Counted from the first letter of the stretch, positions 1-10,959 are shown. The stretch is DNA of 64,000 bases from Unio delphinus (GCA_029339505.1 JAQISU010000041.1:8591501-8655500); one strand, 5' to 3'. The notes: generated by a model from the letters alone, not told the origin. Translations and numbers: made by a program.

Positions 1-2760
1 ATCAACAACATTGACATCAACTAAAAGAATATCATTCAAAACGAGATTTTTTTTCTCCGTCCGTCCTGGTATGTCAACGAGTATATTCTGTTGTCGCGTA
101 TCTGCTGGGCGATAACATAATGGTACCAGCAACTCTGCGAATTTTTCTTTATGCAGCAGAAATAATTTTTGTTGAAGTGTGTCACGAACTATCTTTCTAC
201 TTGCAACTATCAGATCATTTTGTCTCCACGTATCCCAAAAGTTGTTCAAAGAGGTTTCAGAAATTTTACGCATTACTTCAGATTGAATTTTATTCGGTTC
301 TAATCTGATTAATTTTTTAAACTCCCTCAATATTAAATCAAGTGCTCTATGATCGTCAGTTATTTCTTCGTAATAGTCTTTTTAGCCATTCGTGTAGAGA
401 CGGTCCAACAAAGGGTGGTGGTTGACCATGATCGCCACACATTACTACAGCAGTGTTTTTCGTCAACAACCAATCAAGAAATATTTTTAGATTGTCTAAT
501 GATACTCTACATATTTCATCCCAAATGATGATCTTTGGAATATATTTATCTCCCATTCGATCAGGAGTCCACATGTCTCCCTTTCATCAAAAAAACGTAC
601 GATAAGTACATGACTGTGTTCCTTGTTGGGTCATTTATCGCGCAAGTCTGTTTAGGTGTCAAAACAATCATATCAGCATTCTGAAATAGTTCAATCTCAC
701 GTGTCGTCTTTCCTGATCATCCAGGTCCATTGAGATAAATCGTTTTGTGTCTAGCTACGGGATCATATATTAATCGTGCAGACGATGGTTTTAATATCTG
801 ATTATTTCTACGGTAAATATCTTTGATTGGAGCATCGGCTGATTCAGAATAACTGAGTATATTTTCTTTTCTTTTTCTCCACGAACCCCATGGTGCATGA
901 TTGATGAAATTTAGTTGGTCTAGCAATCTTGAATATTTTTTACTGATATAAAACGAATAGGTAGCTACTCTGACAGCAAACTCTGGAATTTTCTTTATCA
1001 TTGATAACATTAATCGAAACGTACGCGAGCATCGAAGATCTTAAATAGGTATACTGCGGTGATTCACCATCAAAAAATCTCACTAGTGTAGCTAACTTAA
1101 TTTCATTTGATACGAAAGCCGTATCCCGACTTCTAAATGTATTTCTTTTCGTTGTATCAGCGATTATAAAATTTAATTCAGCATCGTCCACGATCAATCT
1201 TGTACAATGTCATTTATGATCATATTATCCTCATTGGGTATATTTACTTATTATTTTCCTGCCAAGATCTTTTGCAATTTTATTTTCAAAGTCGGTTTAA
1301 TCAGGATTTTCTTCATCACGACATTTCTTTTGTTGTGGTAACCAAACTTCGGTCTATATTCGGTATCATATAATCGCTTCACTGACAATCAACGTCAACA
1401 TTAAACAATCAAGCATATATCGTAACAGTACTAATGGAGTCCGTTTCTTTTCTGAAAAATGTCTACCGGACCAAACATAATAAATTGGATGAAGGTTTTT
1501 TGTAAACTTGAAAGATTCGGTACATGCAAATCCGGTAATACCAAAATCAGGTAGTGGTCCATTTATTGATAATCGCGTCATCTCGTGTGTCGGGCGACCG
1601 AATCTTTTAAAATACCCAGAACACTCTCCGTATCATATAAAACTTCCAGGTTAACATGGAACCATATCAAACGAAATAACATCTTTACGCGAGTATATAC
1701 GGTTCCACAGTCCACCGTGACCATAATCAACACAACTTAATATTATATCATCAAGAAAATCAAATCGAGTTGGTTTCCAGGAATTTCTCTCTCTAGCAAA
1801 ATGAGCTGGAACTGATGTAACAGTAAAACATTCACCGAGTAATTTTTCGTCAAGGGTATATTTTTTCATTTTCTCGTGAAGGGATTCTGTTCGATAAATA
1901 TCACCATTTGGTCTTACAAACTGAGCGGATTCATTTTCAGAACTGAACAACCACACGTATACAGGATCGTTTTACCTATTTCGTTAATAAAGTCAAACAA
2001 ATCACCGTTATAAAAGTTAACCGCCCTCGTGCGTGGAAATACTGTTACTGCATTAATCCACGCAATCGCATTATGATCAACAATTTCAACTGAAGCTCCC
2101 ATTTATTTATATTTCGATTCGAATAAGATCTCTCCTGTTATCGTTTTTACTGTTATAAGAAATTTTAATTTCTTTCCTAGTTCGGTAATGTCTTTGATAG
2201 ATTCTCCGTTATCTTTGATTATTTCTGACCAAGAATTTATTATCTTACGTCGGATATCCGTTAAACCCTTCCCACGAGTCGAGACGGTGAAATGTTCTGT
2301 TATTCGATCGGCCACACAATTTATCTTCGAGAATTTCTAAGCTTTAGATTATCAATGTTGGGTTTCTCAAGCGGATATATCCCATTAGTAACTGCTGTTA
2401 CAGGATAAGATCTTTCATAATACAGTTTATCAATACGGGTTAACATCCCTGGTTTGAAACCTTTACTCAGTATGGTAGTTTTTATCGTTATCTAGGACAA
2501 AATCACGTTTATCACGAATAATCCAATTGTTTGTATCTGATAGTACGATAAATTTGGTTTTTAAAATATATTTTCTATAGTCAAGGTAGTTAATGGTCAT
2601 CGCTACTCGTTTGTCGTTCATCGTAGCATTAGTGTCACTGATAATCATATATGTCGACCACACATGAGATGCTTCATTTTTCTGAAATTCTTTTTTGCCG
2701 TGATGTATTTTATTGATCAATGTTATATCTGTCGGATCAACCAGATATCGCATCGGCACA
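1..2760 (-). pseudogene. Family B DNA polymerase fused to SF1 helicase, viral, decayed
   Basis: Remnant of a large replication protein of a DNA virus or Maverick-like element, read right to left and cut by the window's left edge. Polymerase part: an acidic motif A stretch (FDMVPC) ends at about 1,654, and a motif C equivalent (VATYSFY) lies at about 957, where the usual first catalytic Asp is Tyr. Helicase part: Walker A around 700-730 (NGPG, stop, SGKTT), Walker B IIIWDEI at about 510-530, and SF1 motif III CGDHGQPPP at about 425-450; an open frame then continues from 370 to 1. The 717-1010 ORF holds both the motif C region and the start of Walker A, so the two domains were one protein. Breaks: frameshifts near 375, 590 and 1,945, a TGA at 717-719, a TAA at 2,103-2,105, and others. 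The family call rests on motif pattern and order; exact viral affiliation is uncertain. Confidence 0.8.
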
Positions 2761-2985
2761 GGGATATTCTGTCAAGATTATTTTTTTTAATTTTACAAAG
2801 CTCGATCTTGGATAATCTCTCGAATTCTCCTGTTACTCCTTGTAACATATCTTGCATACACGAATTTCTTTGGAATACATTCGCAACGTGTCCGAGATGG
2901 AAGTCTAGGACCGAAATCGTGCTTATGATGTGCTGTTGGAGTACGAGGAGAAACACGCTTGTACGTGCAATGCGGTGGTAAATGA
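2723..2985 (-). pseudogene. Upstream remnant of the polymerase-helicase gene or a small viral ORF
   Basis: Two overlapping minus-strand frames carry protein-like sequence here: a basic stretch with two Cys and several His (HHKHDFGPR, RCEC), then a frame leading into the ORF at 2,463-2,759. The frame changes more than once, so it cannot be read as a single protein. It is either the N-terminus of the polymerase-helicase or a separate small gene just upstream. No function can be assigned. Confidence 0.4.
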
Positions 2986-3113
2986 TACAGAGAACTGAAA
3001 CGATATTATGATAAAAAAAATAATTATAGCGACAGAATTATAAAAACCCCGGAAGATTATCTGATTAGATTTAAAAATAAGGATCAAGGCAAATAATGAT
3101 TTAAACAAAAGAT

Positions 3114-3377
3114 TTATATATATATATAATGAAGCAAAGGGAATTCATGATACATCCTATCATAACGAACTACGAAAAATCTCGTGATGATGTTATCAGA
3201 CACTGTATGCGAAGAAAACCAGTCGGTTGTATCATTAATAATGGTTATCTCCAGTTCGGTTTCAATGAAATAAATTAAGAAAGAACATATTTCTGTCATA
3301 GGTTCGTCTACGCGTTGTTCAATGAAATTATCAAAGACGGTTTTGTCATTGACCATTTTGATGGAGTTAAACTCCAA
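3114..3377 (-). CDS. Unrecognised ORF in the viral remnant
   Basis: An 87-codon open frame on the same strand as the viral genes. It is acidic and rich in Ile, Phe and Thr, with no motif I recognise and no obvious signal peptide or membrane segment. It lies just upstream (minus-strand sense) of the polymerase-helicase remnant and may be another element gene or its fragment. An open frame of this length is only modestly unusual in DNA of this composition. Confidence 0.3.
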   Translation of the reverse strand: MEFNSIKMVNDKTVFDNFIEQRVDEPMTEICSFLIYFIETELEITIINDTTDWFSSHTVSDNIITRFFVVRYDRMYHEFPLLHYIYI

Positions 3378-3514
3378 AACGCTTTATCTAATCTGAGAAC
3401 TATCACGCAGAGTCAGAATTCAAGACCTCAATCGAAATTCAACAGAATTATGTACACACATCTCACCATGTTCGAATCACGTTGAGTGATCGTTTTACTC
3501 ACCCGGGTTTGATA

Positions 3515-3518
<4 letters not shown>

Positions 3519-3576
<58 letters not shown>

Positions 3577-3580
3577 CGTG
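3519..3580. repeat. (GT)n microsatellite
   Basis: About 27 GT dinucleotides ending in a TGCGTGCG tail. Translated frames here are simple HTHTHT repeats and are not genes. Confidence 0.95.
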
Positions 3581-3738
3581 AGTACATAAATCTGTTGGAC
3601 GTAGAGAGGTCCCCTGTTTCATCGTAATACGTAATTCATCAACCACATTTCCGTGACGCTCTAGACTGTTATTTGACAGATTAGAGATTCACAACGGGGG
3701 ATTTGTGTTTCGTGTCTTCGTTTATATTAATGTTGTGT

Positions 3739-3930
3739 TACATGTACCTTGAACCTTCTAGAACACTCGAACCTAGAGGTTAAAGGTTGTGCTATCCTTA
3801 ATGTGCCTTGAACCTGCTAGACCACTCGAACCTAGAGGTTAAAAGTTGTACTGTCCTTAATTAAGGTTATATGTTTCGTGTATCTTGAACCTGCTAGAAC
3901 ACTCGAAGCTAAAGTTAAAGGTTGCGATGT
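3739..3930. repeat. Three tandem units of about 62 bp
   Basis: Three imperfect direct copies, each carrying CCTTGAACCT, a CTAGA/CACTCGAA block, a TTAAAGGTTG block and a TATCC/TGTCC end. Unit starts are near 3,739, 3,801 and 3,871. The block sits between the polymerase side and the virion-gene side of the viral remnant. Function unknown. Confidence 0.85.
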
Positions 3931-4425
3931 CCAAAAATATATTTTTAAAAAAATTTAAATATATATGTTATATATATGAACTTCGAAAATAATAATTCTA
4001 TAATATCTGCCGTACAAAAAAATAAAAAAATAAAAATATAAATATACAACTCGATCCAAAAATATTTTGTGATTTCGAGTCAATCCAACAAGGAAAACTT
4101 GAAGGTAGTTATACACTTTCAATGGAATATAAGCTGTTAAAGAGCATACAGTCTATAATATTCCTGTTCTTATTAATGGTAAAGGATACAGACGTAGATA
4201 AGTTCGTACCACTTTTTATAGCAGTACAAAATATTAAATCAAAACTGTCTCATGCATATGAAACGAACAAAATTATCAACACGCGCGTGAGACAACTAAA
4301 ATGAGGTATAAATGAAAACGCTGTTACCGATGGTAGCTTGGATTAGTTCGTCTACAGTTCTGTTGTTTTATTCTGTTATATTTTTTTCTGTTGTAATATC
4401 TTTTTTATTCTGTTATAATATTTTT

Positions 4426-4910
4426 ATAATTCAGATTTGTAAATTTCGATGAAATTTCATCCTTTTACCTATTTTAGTCGAAATAATAGAAAAATCTATG
4501 AAAATTGCAACATTTGTAGGGTGAAACCCAGAGCAATTATCTGAATGATTTTTCGATAAATCGTTAAGTTTGCATTGTTTTGCTCATAAATCAGCAAAAA
4601 TCAGATATATTTTTACGAAAATATTAAAAAAAAAACAGACAAGAGAAGCTGAAATTAACGGTTTATCGATAAATTTCCATGTTTTGCTCATAAATCAACT
4701 AAAATAAGATATATTTCGGAGAAAAAATATGCTAAAGGCAGACAAAAAAAAGATGAAATTAACGATTTATCAAGAAATCATTTAGAGAGTTGCTGGGGTT
4801 TTTACCCTACAAAAATCAGAAATCTGACAGATTTTCTACGATAAAATTGACCAAAAAGGATTATAAAAAGAATGAAATTTCTTCAAATTTGTAAAGAAAT
4901 ATTCTGTTTT
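4426..4910. repeat. Fold-back (inverted-repeat) element
   Basis: The left arm reads TTTGTAAATTTCGATGAAAT, then GTAGGGTGAAACCC. The right arm carries the reverse complement of a close relative: GGGTTTTTACCCTAC near 4,795-4,810 and TGAAATTTCTTCAAATTTGT near 4,876-4,895. The centre holds two direct copies of a block of about 110 bp containing TTTGCTCATAAATCA and AGATATATTT. No coding capacity. This looks like a fold-back or MITE-like element, or a recombining palindrome. Confidence 0.7.
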
Positions 4911-5009
4911 ACTGAAATCAGATTTTTATTCAGATCTATATAATATTTTTTTAAGTTCATCAAGTTTAATGCTGGAATGAGCTTAGTTTATAATCTGATC
5001 TCGGTCACA

Positions 5010-5706
5010 CGTGATCAAAGAAATATGTTCTCGCCTCATTTTATCTAACTGTTCTTGCGTCAGTAAAAAATCTTCGTTACCGAACTCATCGATGACTATA
5101 TCAACGATGTTGAATGAAGACTGTGTAAATATTAATTTGATTGCATTTCCATGTGCTTCCTTGTCGTGTATAAAAATCTTAAAAGTGCTGGCACATATAT
5201 AATATTTATCCGATTAATTCGTGAATCAAGATAAAAAATCGTTTACGATTTCACATTGAGATTTATCAGTAAAACCTAGCCACGTAAATCAATCAAATCT
5301 CCATTCTAGTCAGTGAGTTTAAAATTAATTCTTGACAAGTATTGATTATGCGTGCGTAGATAAAGTGGATTGATTGGTTCTTGCACGAACCATTGGAGTA
5401 AATGTGTAAAGAACATATCCTTGTTGAGCTTGATTTGATAACCCAAGATCTGTTTGATAACTACCATCGATTGCATCACATGCAAGATTGACTGCAATGG
5501 TTGATGTTATATTTAAAATCTCTGGTGAAATATGCCTACCTTCAGCATCTGCATCATTGTTAAATCTGAGAACATCATCAGGATGTGGTGGAGTTTCAGG
5601 CCATCCAGAACATTTTTATTCGATGATCGATAAATATCTACAACGTTATCGGGATATTTTACTTCAATCACAGATAATAATGTTGGTTCGTGAACAGTAA
5701 TAGTTA
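5010..5706 (-). pseudogene. Putative virion protein, frameshifted
   Basis: Protein-like sequence runs through at least three frames on the minus strand: about 5,706-5,590, then about 5,560-5,360 (start HISPEILNIT, later YVLYTFTPMV), then QYLSRINFKL near 5,325, and a last stretch down to about 5,020 (for example FNIVDIVIDEFGNEDF). Amino-acid quality is retained in each segment, so this is one gene with recent frameshifts. It lies immediately downstream of the 5,735-6,043 ORF. I do not recognise a named family; position among virion-type genes suggests a structural role. Confidence 0.5.
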
Positions 5707-5734
5707 TTTTTTATTCTTTTTTTTCTTGTTGATT

Positions 5735-6043
5735 TTATTCTGTGCTGGAATTCATCGTTCCTTTGTTCAATCTGATAACTATCTGTGGGGATAGAAACAA
5801 CAAAGAAATCTGGGATTCCATCTGGTTTAGTTTTGTTGCCAGTACAAGTGAATTATTTGGAGGTAATCCACCAAATGGTTCAGATCTGATATTTAGCCAA
5901 TTATGATATACTCGCAGTTGTGCAAGTACAATCTCTTTTGCTGAATTTACAGTTGAAAAATTAATACTAAATTCAGGGTTGGTTGTGCTCATTGATATCA
6001 TAGTTGTTTTCACCGGTGTTCTGTTCGTGGCAATCTGTTGCAA
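5735..6043 (-). CDS. Putative virion-associated protein
   Basis: A 102-codon open frame. The likely natural start is one of the Met codons near 5,990-6,000, giving a product starting MISMSTTNPEF or MSTTNPEF. It contains the stretch VLAQLRVYHNWLNI. No membrane segment or catalytic motif is visible. By position and composition it belongs to the structural block of the viral element. It ends within a T-rich tract. Function unassigned. Confidence 0.45.
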   Translation of the reverse strand: MQQIATNRTPVKTTMISMSTTNPEFSINFSTVNSAKEIVLAQLRVYHNWLNIRSEPFGGLPPNNSLVLATKLNQMESQISLLFLSPQIVIRLNKGTMNSSTE

Positions 6044-6062
6044 TAGTTCTTATGCCTACATG

Positions 6063-6440
6063 TATCTATTTATCTGTAACTTTAATGGGAGTAGATTCTA
6101 TCTCAGTCATTGCTTCGGAGAATATTGTAGTCATTAATGCGAACTCAAAATCAGATATTGAAGCATCGTTGAGGCTTACAGATATTACCTGAGATAGTTT
6201 AGAATACGTCGCCGTTGCCGCGTGTAACTTCACTGCATAATCGGATAATTTTTCATTCGTGCTCGGCGATTTTTTATGCGATTATATTAAAAGCTTCAGC
6301 GATCGCAGTTGATGCTGAAACACAGATCGTTATGACCGCAGGTGATGTTATTGTTACCGCGGATAATAAAAGACGGGCTCCAGCAACAACCGCGGACACT
6401 GAGCATACAATTATGTCAATGACAATTACACGACTGTGAT
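6063..6440 (-). pseudogene. Membrane-segment viral protein with one frameshift
   Basis: The first frame (about 6,430-6,290) encodes a long hydrophobic run (IVIDIIVCSVSAVVAGA, followed by further Ile, Val and Ala) typical of membrane-active virion proteins. A shift by one base near 6,285 opens a second frame that continues to a TAG near 6,063 and ends acidic (EFALMTTIFSEAMTEIES). Removing one shift would leave a gene of ordinary shape, so the damage looks recent. Specific function unknown. Confidence 0.5.
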
Positions 6441-6536
6441 ATTTTTTTTACTTTTATCGTGTAATTATCAACGATAGTTTATAATTTATCTTGCCACTCA
6501 CGCGCTTGATTGTATCTGTAGAACATTATTTACGCT

Positions 6537-7280
6537 CTAATCAATTGAGGTGTTTCGGCAACAAATTCCAGACACCACCAGATCGTTGCTACAGTTAATT
6601 TTTTGTCGGATGCAAACCAGGATAAATGTTTGTTCGTCTCCACGGTTTAATATAACAGATACGGTTCCAGAAGACTTGTCTGCTGAGTGATGCCATGGTA
6701 AATGTCTCGAATTTTGCAATAATGAACACAAAATCTGTTCACGCCAGTTACGTCCGCGGTATGCTTGATATTATTGTTTTGTTGAGACCATGTTGTTGAT
6801 CCTGATGATATTGTGTATACAAGGTTGTTAATCCGCCTGTGGAGAACTTACCTTGATATTTTTCAAGGGGATCAATATTATTATTAATATTACGAACATC
6901 ACTCACAATATTTCCCTGTGTTTTCTTAATCGTATTGATTGATGTTTTAATATCAGAAAGTTTCGTATCAACGATTAATGGTTTTCCGAAGAATCCATTT
7001 GCAACTTCTTCGATCTTTCTGAAATTTCTACGGGGATTGGTAACGCACTTACATGAACGTCATACTCGGCTCTCAACGTAGATAACTTTTCGTATACGGT
7101 ATTGTGATTGTTAATGTGAGTTTCGTATTCGGTTTTGAACGTGGATAATTTACCACTAACGGCATAATGTTTGGTTTTTAACGTAGATAATTTAAAATCA
7201 ACAGTGTCAATGTATCTTGTTGTTGCCGCATCTTCATCTGATATTGAATCTCTCAAGACCGTTATTTTATTTCCGTTCAT
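6537..7280 (-). pseudogene. Fibre-like coiled-coil virion protein, frameshifted
   Basis: It starts MNGNKITVLRDSIS, followed by a short segment resembling phage and viral fibre connectors (DEDAATTRYIDT). Three or four heptad-like repeats of the LSTLKTE type come next. A second stretch (IVDTKLSDIKTSINTIKKTQ, then NIDPLEKYQGKF) leads to a globular C-terminal part (GTVSVILNRGDEQTFILVC) ending at 6,537. The frame changes near 6,970, 6,815 and 6,730. Architecture, N-terminal coiled-coil repeats plus a C-terminal beta-rich head, suggests a trimeric spike or fibre; this is inferred from shape, not from a recognised family. Confidence 0.6.
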
Positions 7281-7359
7281 GGAACGTTCTCCTGTTAATA
7301 TATCACATGATATTGATATTCGTTTTTGAACTTTTTTTATAATTTCACTCCTGATCTAT

Positions 7360-7625
7360 TATATAGATATACCTGAATCTCGTATTTTTCCGCTGTCGGT
7401 AAATACCAGAATATTATCCATAGCAGCGCCAAGAACCCTACGAACTATATCATTCCACTTAATATTACTTGTTTTCAAAATACCGTGTTGGTCCTGAAAA
7501 ATAACAACTTCATCTCGGTCAATCTAGCTAGGTTCATAATATCAGCAAGACCATCTTTAGTTGCATATTTTGATGCGTCAAAATCTTTATCATGTTGTTT
7601 TTCAAGGGTCTTTTGTAAATATCAA
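7360..7625 (-). pseudogene. Small viral ORF remnant
   Basis: Two frames carry protein-like sequence: one containing DKDFDASKYATKDGLADI, then after a shift near 7,500 one containing KWNDIVRRVLGAAMDNILVF. It is adjacent to the (TA)n tract that separates it from the protease. Probably another virion-associated gene or the far end of the protease transcript. No recognised domain. Confidence 0.4.
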
Positions 7626-7627
7626 CC

Positions 7628-7628
<1 letters not shown>

Positions 7629-7716
<88 letters not shown>
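7629..7716. repeat. (TA)n microsatellite inside the viral element
   Basis: About 44 uninterrupted TA dinucleotides lying between the protease remnant and the next viral ORF. Its presence within a gene-dense viral block points to growth after integration. Confidence 0.95.
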
Positions 7717-7721
<5 letters not shown>

Positions 7722-7725
7722 ATTT

Positions 7726-8089
7726 TAATTACCTGTCCAACGATTACTTGTGAATTCGTGTACAACTTTATGAGGTGGTTTAGTTGATTTCGATATCGCA
7801 TAAAGTACAGCGATGGATTCACGACCACATATCGTTTGATCTCTCATTGTCTGTGTCGGTAACGTTGAATACCAAGTTCTGTCAGGTAACTGATTGATAT
7901 AATTTAAAACTCAACTGGTGGTGATAGTCCGTACGAATCAAAATAAACAATTCCGCGAGGATCAATCGCATATGCAACCCTGTGAGTTCCTGGACCGGAA
8001 TTCGAATCGAGATTAATGATACCGGTTTCAACGTGATGTGGTTGTTTCGGTAATTGATCGCGCATGAAAACTCCTCTAAAATGTTTCAT
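7726..8089 (-). pseudogene. Adenain-like cysteine protease (virion maturation protease)
   Basis: Related to the adenovirus protease and the Maverick/Polinton protease, which cleave virion precursor proteins. Three family landmarks occur in the expected order: the His block PGTHRVAYAID (about 8,000), the acidic block YFDSYGLSP (about 7,940), and after a one-base frameshift near 7,905 a Cys block QTICGRESIAVLYAIS (about 7,800-7,845). The His, Asp and Cys of the presumed triad are all present. The residue after GTH, usually Trp in this family, is Arg. The only visible break is the frameshift. The downstream end abuts a (TA)n tract. Confidence 0.75.
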
Positions 8090-8111
8090 TTTTAATTTTT
8101 GTCATCATTTA

Positions 8112-8472
8112 TCAGATCAAAATTTGACATCGAAGTTATTATGTTCCTGGAAGCCTCCGTCCTTTTCCTTGATAAGTTCCTGGAAATCTGAGACGGCGCT
8201 CATGTTTATACCTTTTCCTGTTCCTTTCTGGATGCCATTCCAGCGGCGGTTCAAACAGTTCCTAACGCAGCGTTTTTTGCAACGGCAGGTGCGGCCGCAG
8301 CAATTAATGCGGATATTGCTGACAGAAGTTGAAATATAACTCCTGATTTAATCATATCTTTGATGGTACTTGGAGAAAATTCTAGTTGAACTCCAGTTTT
8401 TGCTACCAGAGCTTTATTGCAACGTTTAAGCTGATAACCCTTTAACGATAATTTGTTTGGACAACCACTCAT
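8112..8472 (-). pseudogene. Small basic virion protein with a hydrophobic centre
   Basis: It begins MSGCPNKLSLKGYQLKRC, contains a hydrophobic Ala-rich run (FQLLSAISALIAAAAPAVAK), then shifts frame near 8,250 into a tail containing MSAVSDFQELIKEK. The basic N-terminus and single hydrophobic segment fit the small membrane-active minor capsid proteins found next to the protease in adenovirus-like and adintovirus-like elements. That comparison is by shape and neighbourhood only. Confidence 0.5.
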
Positions 8473-8779
8473 TTGTTTTTTCTTTAATGTTACTTTTGCC
8501 CCACATTGATTTGCGTTTCTTTATTGTAATTTTTTTTATCTCACTTTGAGTCAGAGTTGCGTTAACATGACTGTACGACATTTTTATATTTACTTGATTG
8601 ATTTTAATTACATGTTTACTATGGGTGCATCAACGACTCGCATTCGTCCACCATCACCCTCGAGTAATTCTGCTCTGTCACTAAGTATAACAGCGATCGC
8701 TCTAAAAGCAGCAGGAACAATAGTGGACCTACAGCCCCATAAGGAAAATAACCTAGTTGAGCTCAAAAATATACATCAA

Positions 8780-9914
8780 CAACAGATTGTCTGAATAAAT
8801 CTAAATGTACCAGTGAAAATTAATAAAACTAACCTCGGTAACATTAAGTGTGTTTTAATATTCAAAGTAACTTCTTCGGCAGGTTCTTGATGTTCATTTA
8901 TTCTCAAACTAACCTTGGTAACATTAAGAGTGCCAAATATCATCGGATTTCTTTCCTGATTATTTACTCGTACATTTGCTTGAAATGCGATCAAGAAAAT
9001 AACGTGGTGCTGAAAACCCTTGTTGTGCTGCTATACGCCATGTAAATAAACAAGCGGCATTACCTTGATTACTATTTGTAGTCATTGTTTTCCATGATAG
9101 CAGTGATCTACCACCTTGATTCATGAAAGAAAGCAATTAATTTTTTTTCATCGACAGATGGAACCATTACTGGCATCCATAATGATAATGTTGTTATTAC
9201 TACTTTACCAGCATCACCACCGACTCGCCAGATTGCATCATTGTCGGATTCTTTTCTGTTAAATACCACAGTGTGTTTAGCACCGAACACATCCTTCCTA
9301 ACAAATCTCTGCAAAATTCAAACATATGAGATAATGGAATCGCAGATGAAAACATCTCGTTCGTTTAACATCGATCTACGTGCTGCGAATCCAAGATTGG
9401 AATTTTCATTCACCGATAATACTGCAGGTGTTGTATTATCTCCAGCAGCGTTTCTTACATTATCTATGGTCACGTTTTTTTCTTCTGGATTATCACTTGT
9501 ATCCTTTGCAAACATCATTGATGGACCGGCTGATCTTGAATAGTCATCGGATTATCTTGCTAGACCAAGTATCGTCGTAGCAATATCAACATTTTTCAGG
9601 CATGATTCGATGTGTTTTCCATCAATCATATAAGCAGCAATGCTGAATAATGCCACAACACCATTATTAACAAAACCAACTCTGGCATTGTCTGCATATT
9701 CTGCATTATCTGCCTTTTAATGTTGACCTTCGATTTCGAAAAATGCTTCAGCGGGTGAGAAATATCGACTTGTATCTTGAACTCGTAATTCAATTCTTCC
9801 ACGTTGATTTGGTTGTACTGCATCATAAGAATAATATTGATAATCGCGCAGGGATTTATTTTTACAAACTGGTTCATCCATATCCAATGCTGTATCAATT
9901 TCACGCTTAAACAT
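8780..9914 (-). pseudogene. Major-capsid-like protein, several frameshifts
   Basis: Consecutive minus-strand segments together make one long protein: MFKREIDTALDMDEPV at 9,914, a stretch near 9,630-9,720, 9,518-9,318 (MMFAKDTSDNPEEKN), 9,314-9,108 (DVFGAKHTVVFNRKESDNDA, then AGKVVITTLSLWMPVMVP) and 8,994-8,780 (NPMIFGTLNVTKVSLRI). Length (about 370 residues remaining), beta-rich composition and position between minor capsid-type genes suit a double-jelly-roll capsid protein or a close virion relative. I cannot verify the fold. Damage is mainly frameshifts near 9,720, 9,530, 9,316 and 9,120. Confidence 0.5.
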
Positions 9915-9969
9915 TTTATTGTAATTACTATGATCTAAATTGTAATTATCTACGAAGACCGCTTCCTGC

Positions 9970-10384
9970 TATCAGACTAGCAGTAATGTTATCTTATTTT
10001 CTTTTAACGATGCATCAGCCACATACATTAATCTTTGGGTTGCGGCCTGATTTATTTTTTTTACTTAAATTTGCATATCTCTAGTAGATGGTAATTTCAA
10101 TTGTTTTTTTTTTTCGTCGTAATAACCGCAAAATTCTGTCCTTGACCGCCAAGAACGCTTTACCGGCAAGATCACCGATTGCGCTAGGAGATTTGTCGCT
10201 AATAACATAGATAGCTTTCATTGATAATTGTTTTACAATTGGCATTGCTTTTTGGGGTTATCCTGGTAAATAAACTCCGAACAACATCTCCAAGTCCATC
10301 TCCGTAGGTTATTTCGTAAACTGGTAATCGTGAATTTACTACTCTAACCATTCTTTGTCTGCGATACGTATTGTGTACGATCAT
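9970..10384 (-). pseudogene. Minor virion-like protein remnant
   Basis: The ORF begins MIVHNTYRRQRMVRVV and contains a Gly-rich stretch (TYGDGLGDVVRSLFTRI). It then shifts frame near 10,255 into a basic region rich in Lys and Arg (AFLAVKDRILRLLRRKKK). Another segment with AATQRLMYVADASLKE follows near 9,980-10,040. The short Gly-rich, hydrophobic and basic layout recalls minor capsid proteins, but no family is recognised. Confidence 0.4.
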
Positions 10385-10428
10385 TTTATTTAATCATTCA
10401 CCATGATCTAACTTATGTGTCAAGGGAT

Positions 10429-10906
10429 TTAGTCATCTGTAATTTCATTGATAAATTCCCGATAGGTATTGATATCCATGATACCACCGGTAAATAAACG
10501 ACGACAAATATAAGAGATTTCGTTGATAATTTCATGAGAATTATTTGCAGCGCGTTTTCCTCCTATGAGGATTTCTAGTTTATCCACGTCAGCGATGGCG
10601 CTCTTAGGGCAGGTGATAAGATCATTTTCTTGAGTATTAAACACACTTCCTGTAGTAGCGCCAACAGAATCATCACCAGGATATTCTTCCTTAGATGGAG
10701 AACTAAGCTCTAGTCGATCAGGTTTTATTAATATTTCCCTTGCTTGTTTTATTGTTTCTTCCATTTGATCCATGTCTTTTTACAGATCTTTTAACTTCCT
10801 CTAATATTTCTTCTCTATTACTCGTTATTTCCGCTTTTCTCTTAGATAATCTTAAAGGTTTTTTAAGTAACTCCTTTTTGAGCTTTTCAATCGACAACAT
10901 CAACAT
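10429..10906 (-). pseudogene. Coiled-coil viral ORF, one frameshift
   Basis: One frame (10,906-10,788) starts MLMLSIEKLKKELLKK and is highly charged. A shift near 10,785 leads into a 114-codon ORF starting MDQMEETIKQAREILI and ending near 10,429 with an acidic, partly structured tail (GIMDINTYREFINEITDD). Charged heptad-like sequence predicts a coiled coil. Function unknown; it sits at the upstream end of the virion gene block. Confidence 0.45.
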
Positions 10907-10959
10907 TTGCTGCGGTTGTTGTGGATGTCATTGATAATGAGGATGTTGTTCCTGAGATG

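Noticed and set aside
9241..9580. Plus-strand frames of 66-100 codons over the capsid-like region
   Set aside because: The minus strand gives collinear protein-like segments with consistent composition; the plus frames are their shadows.
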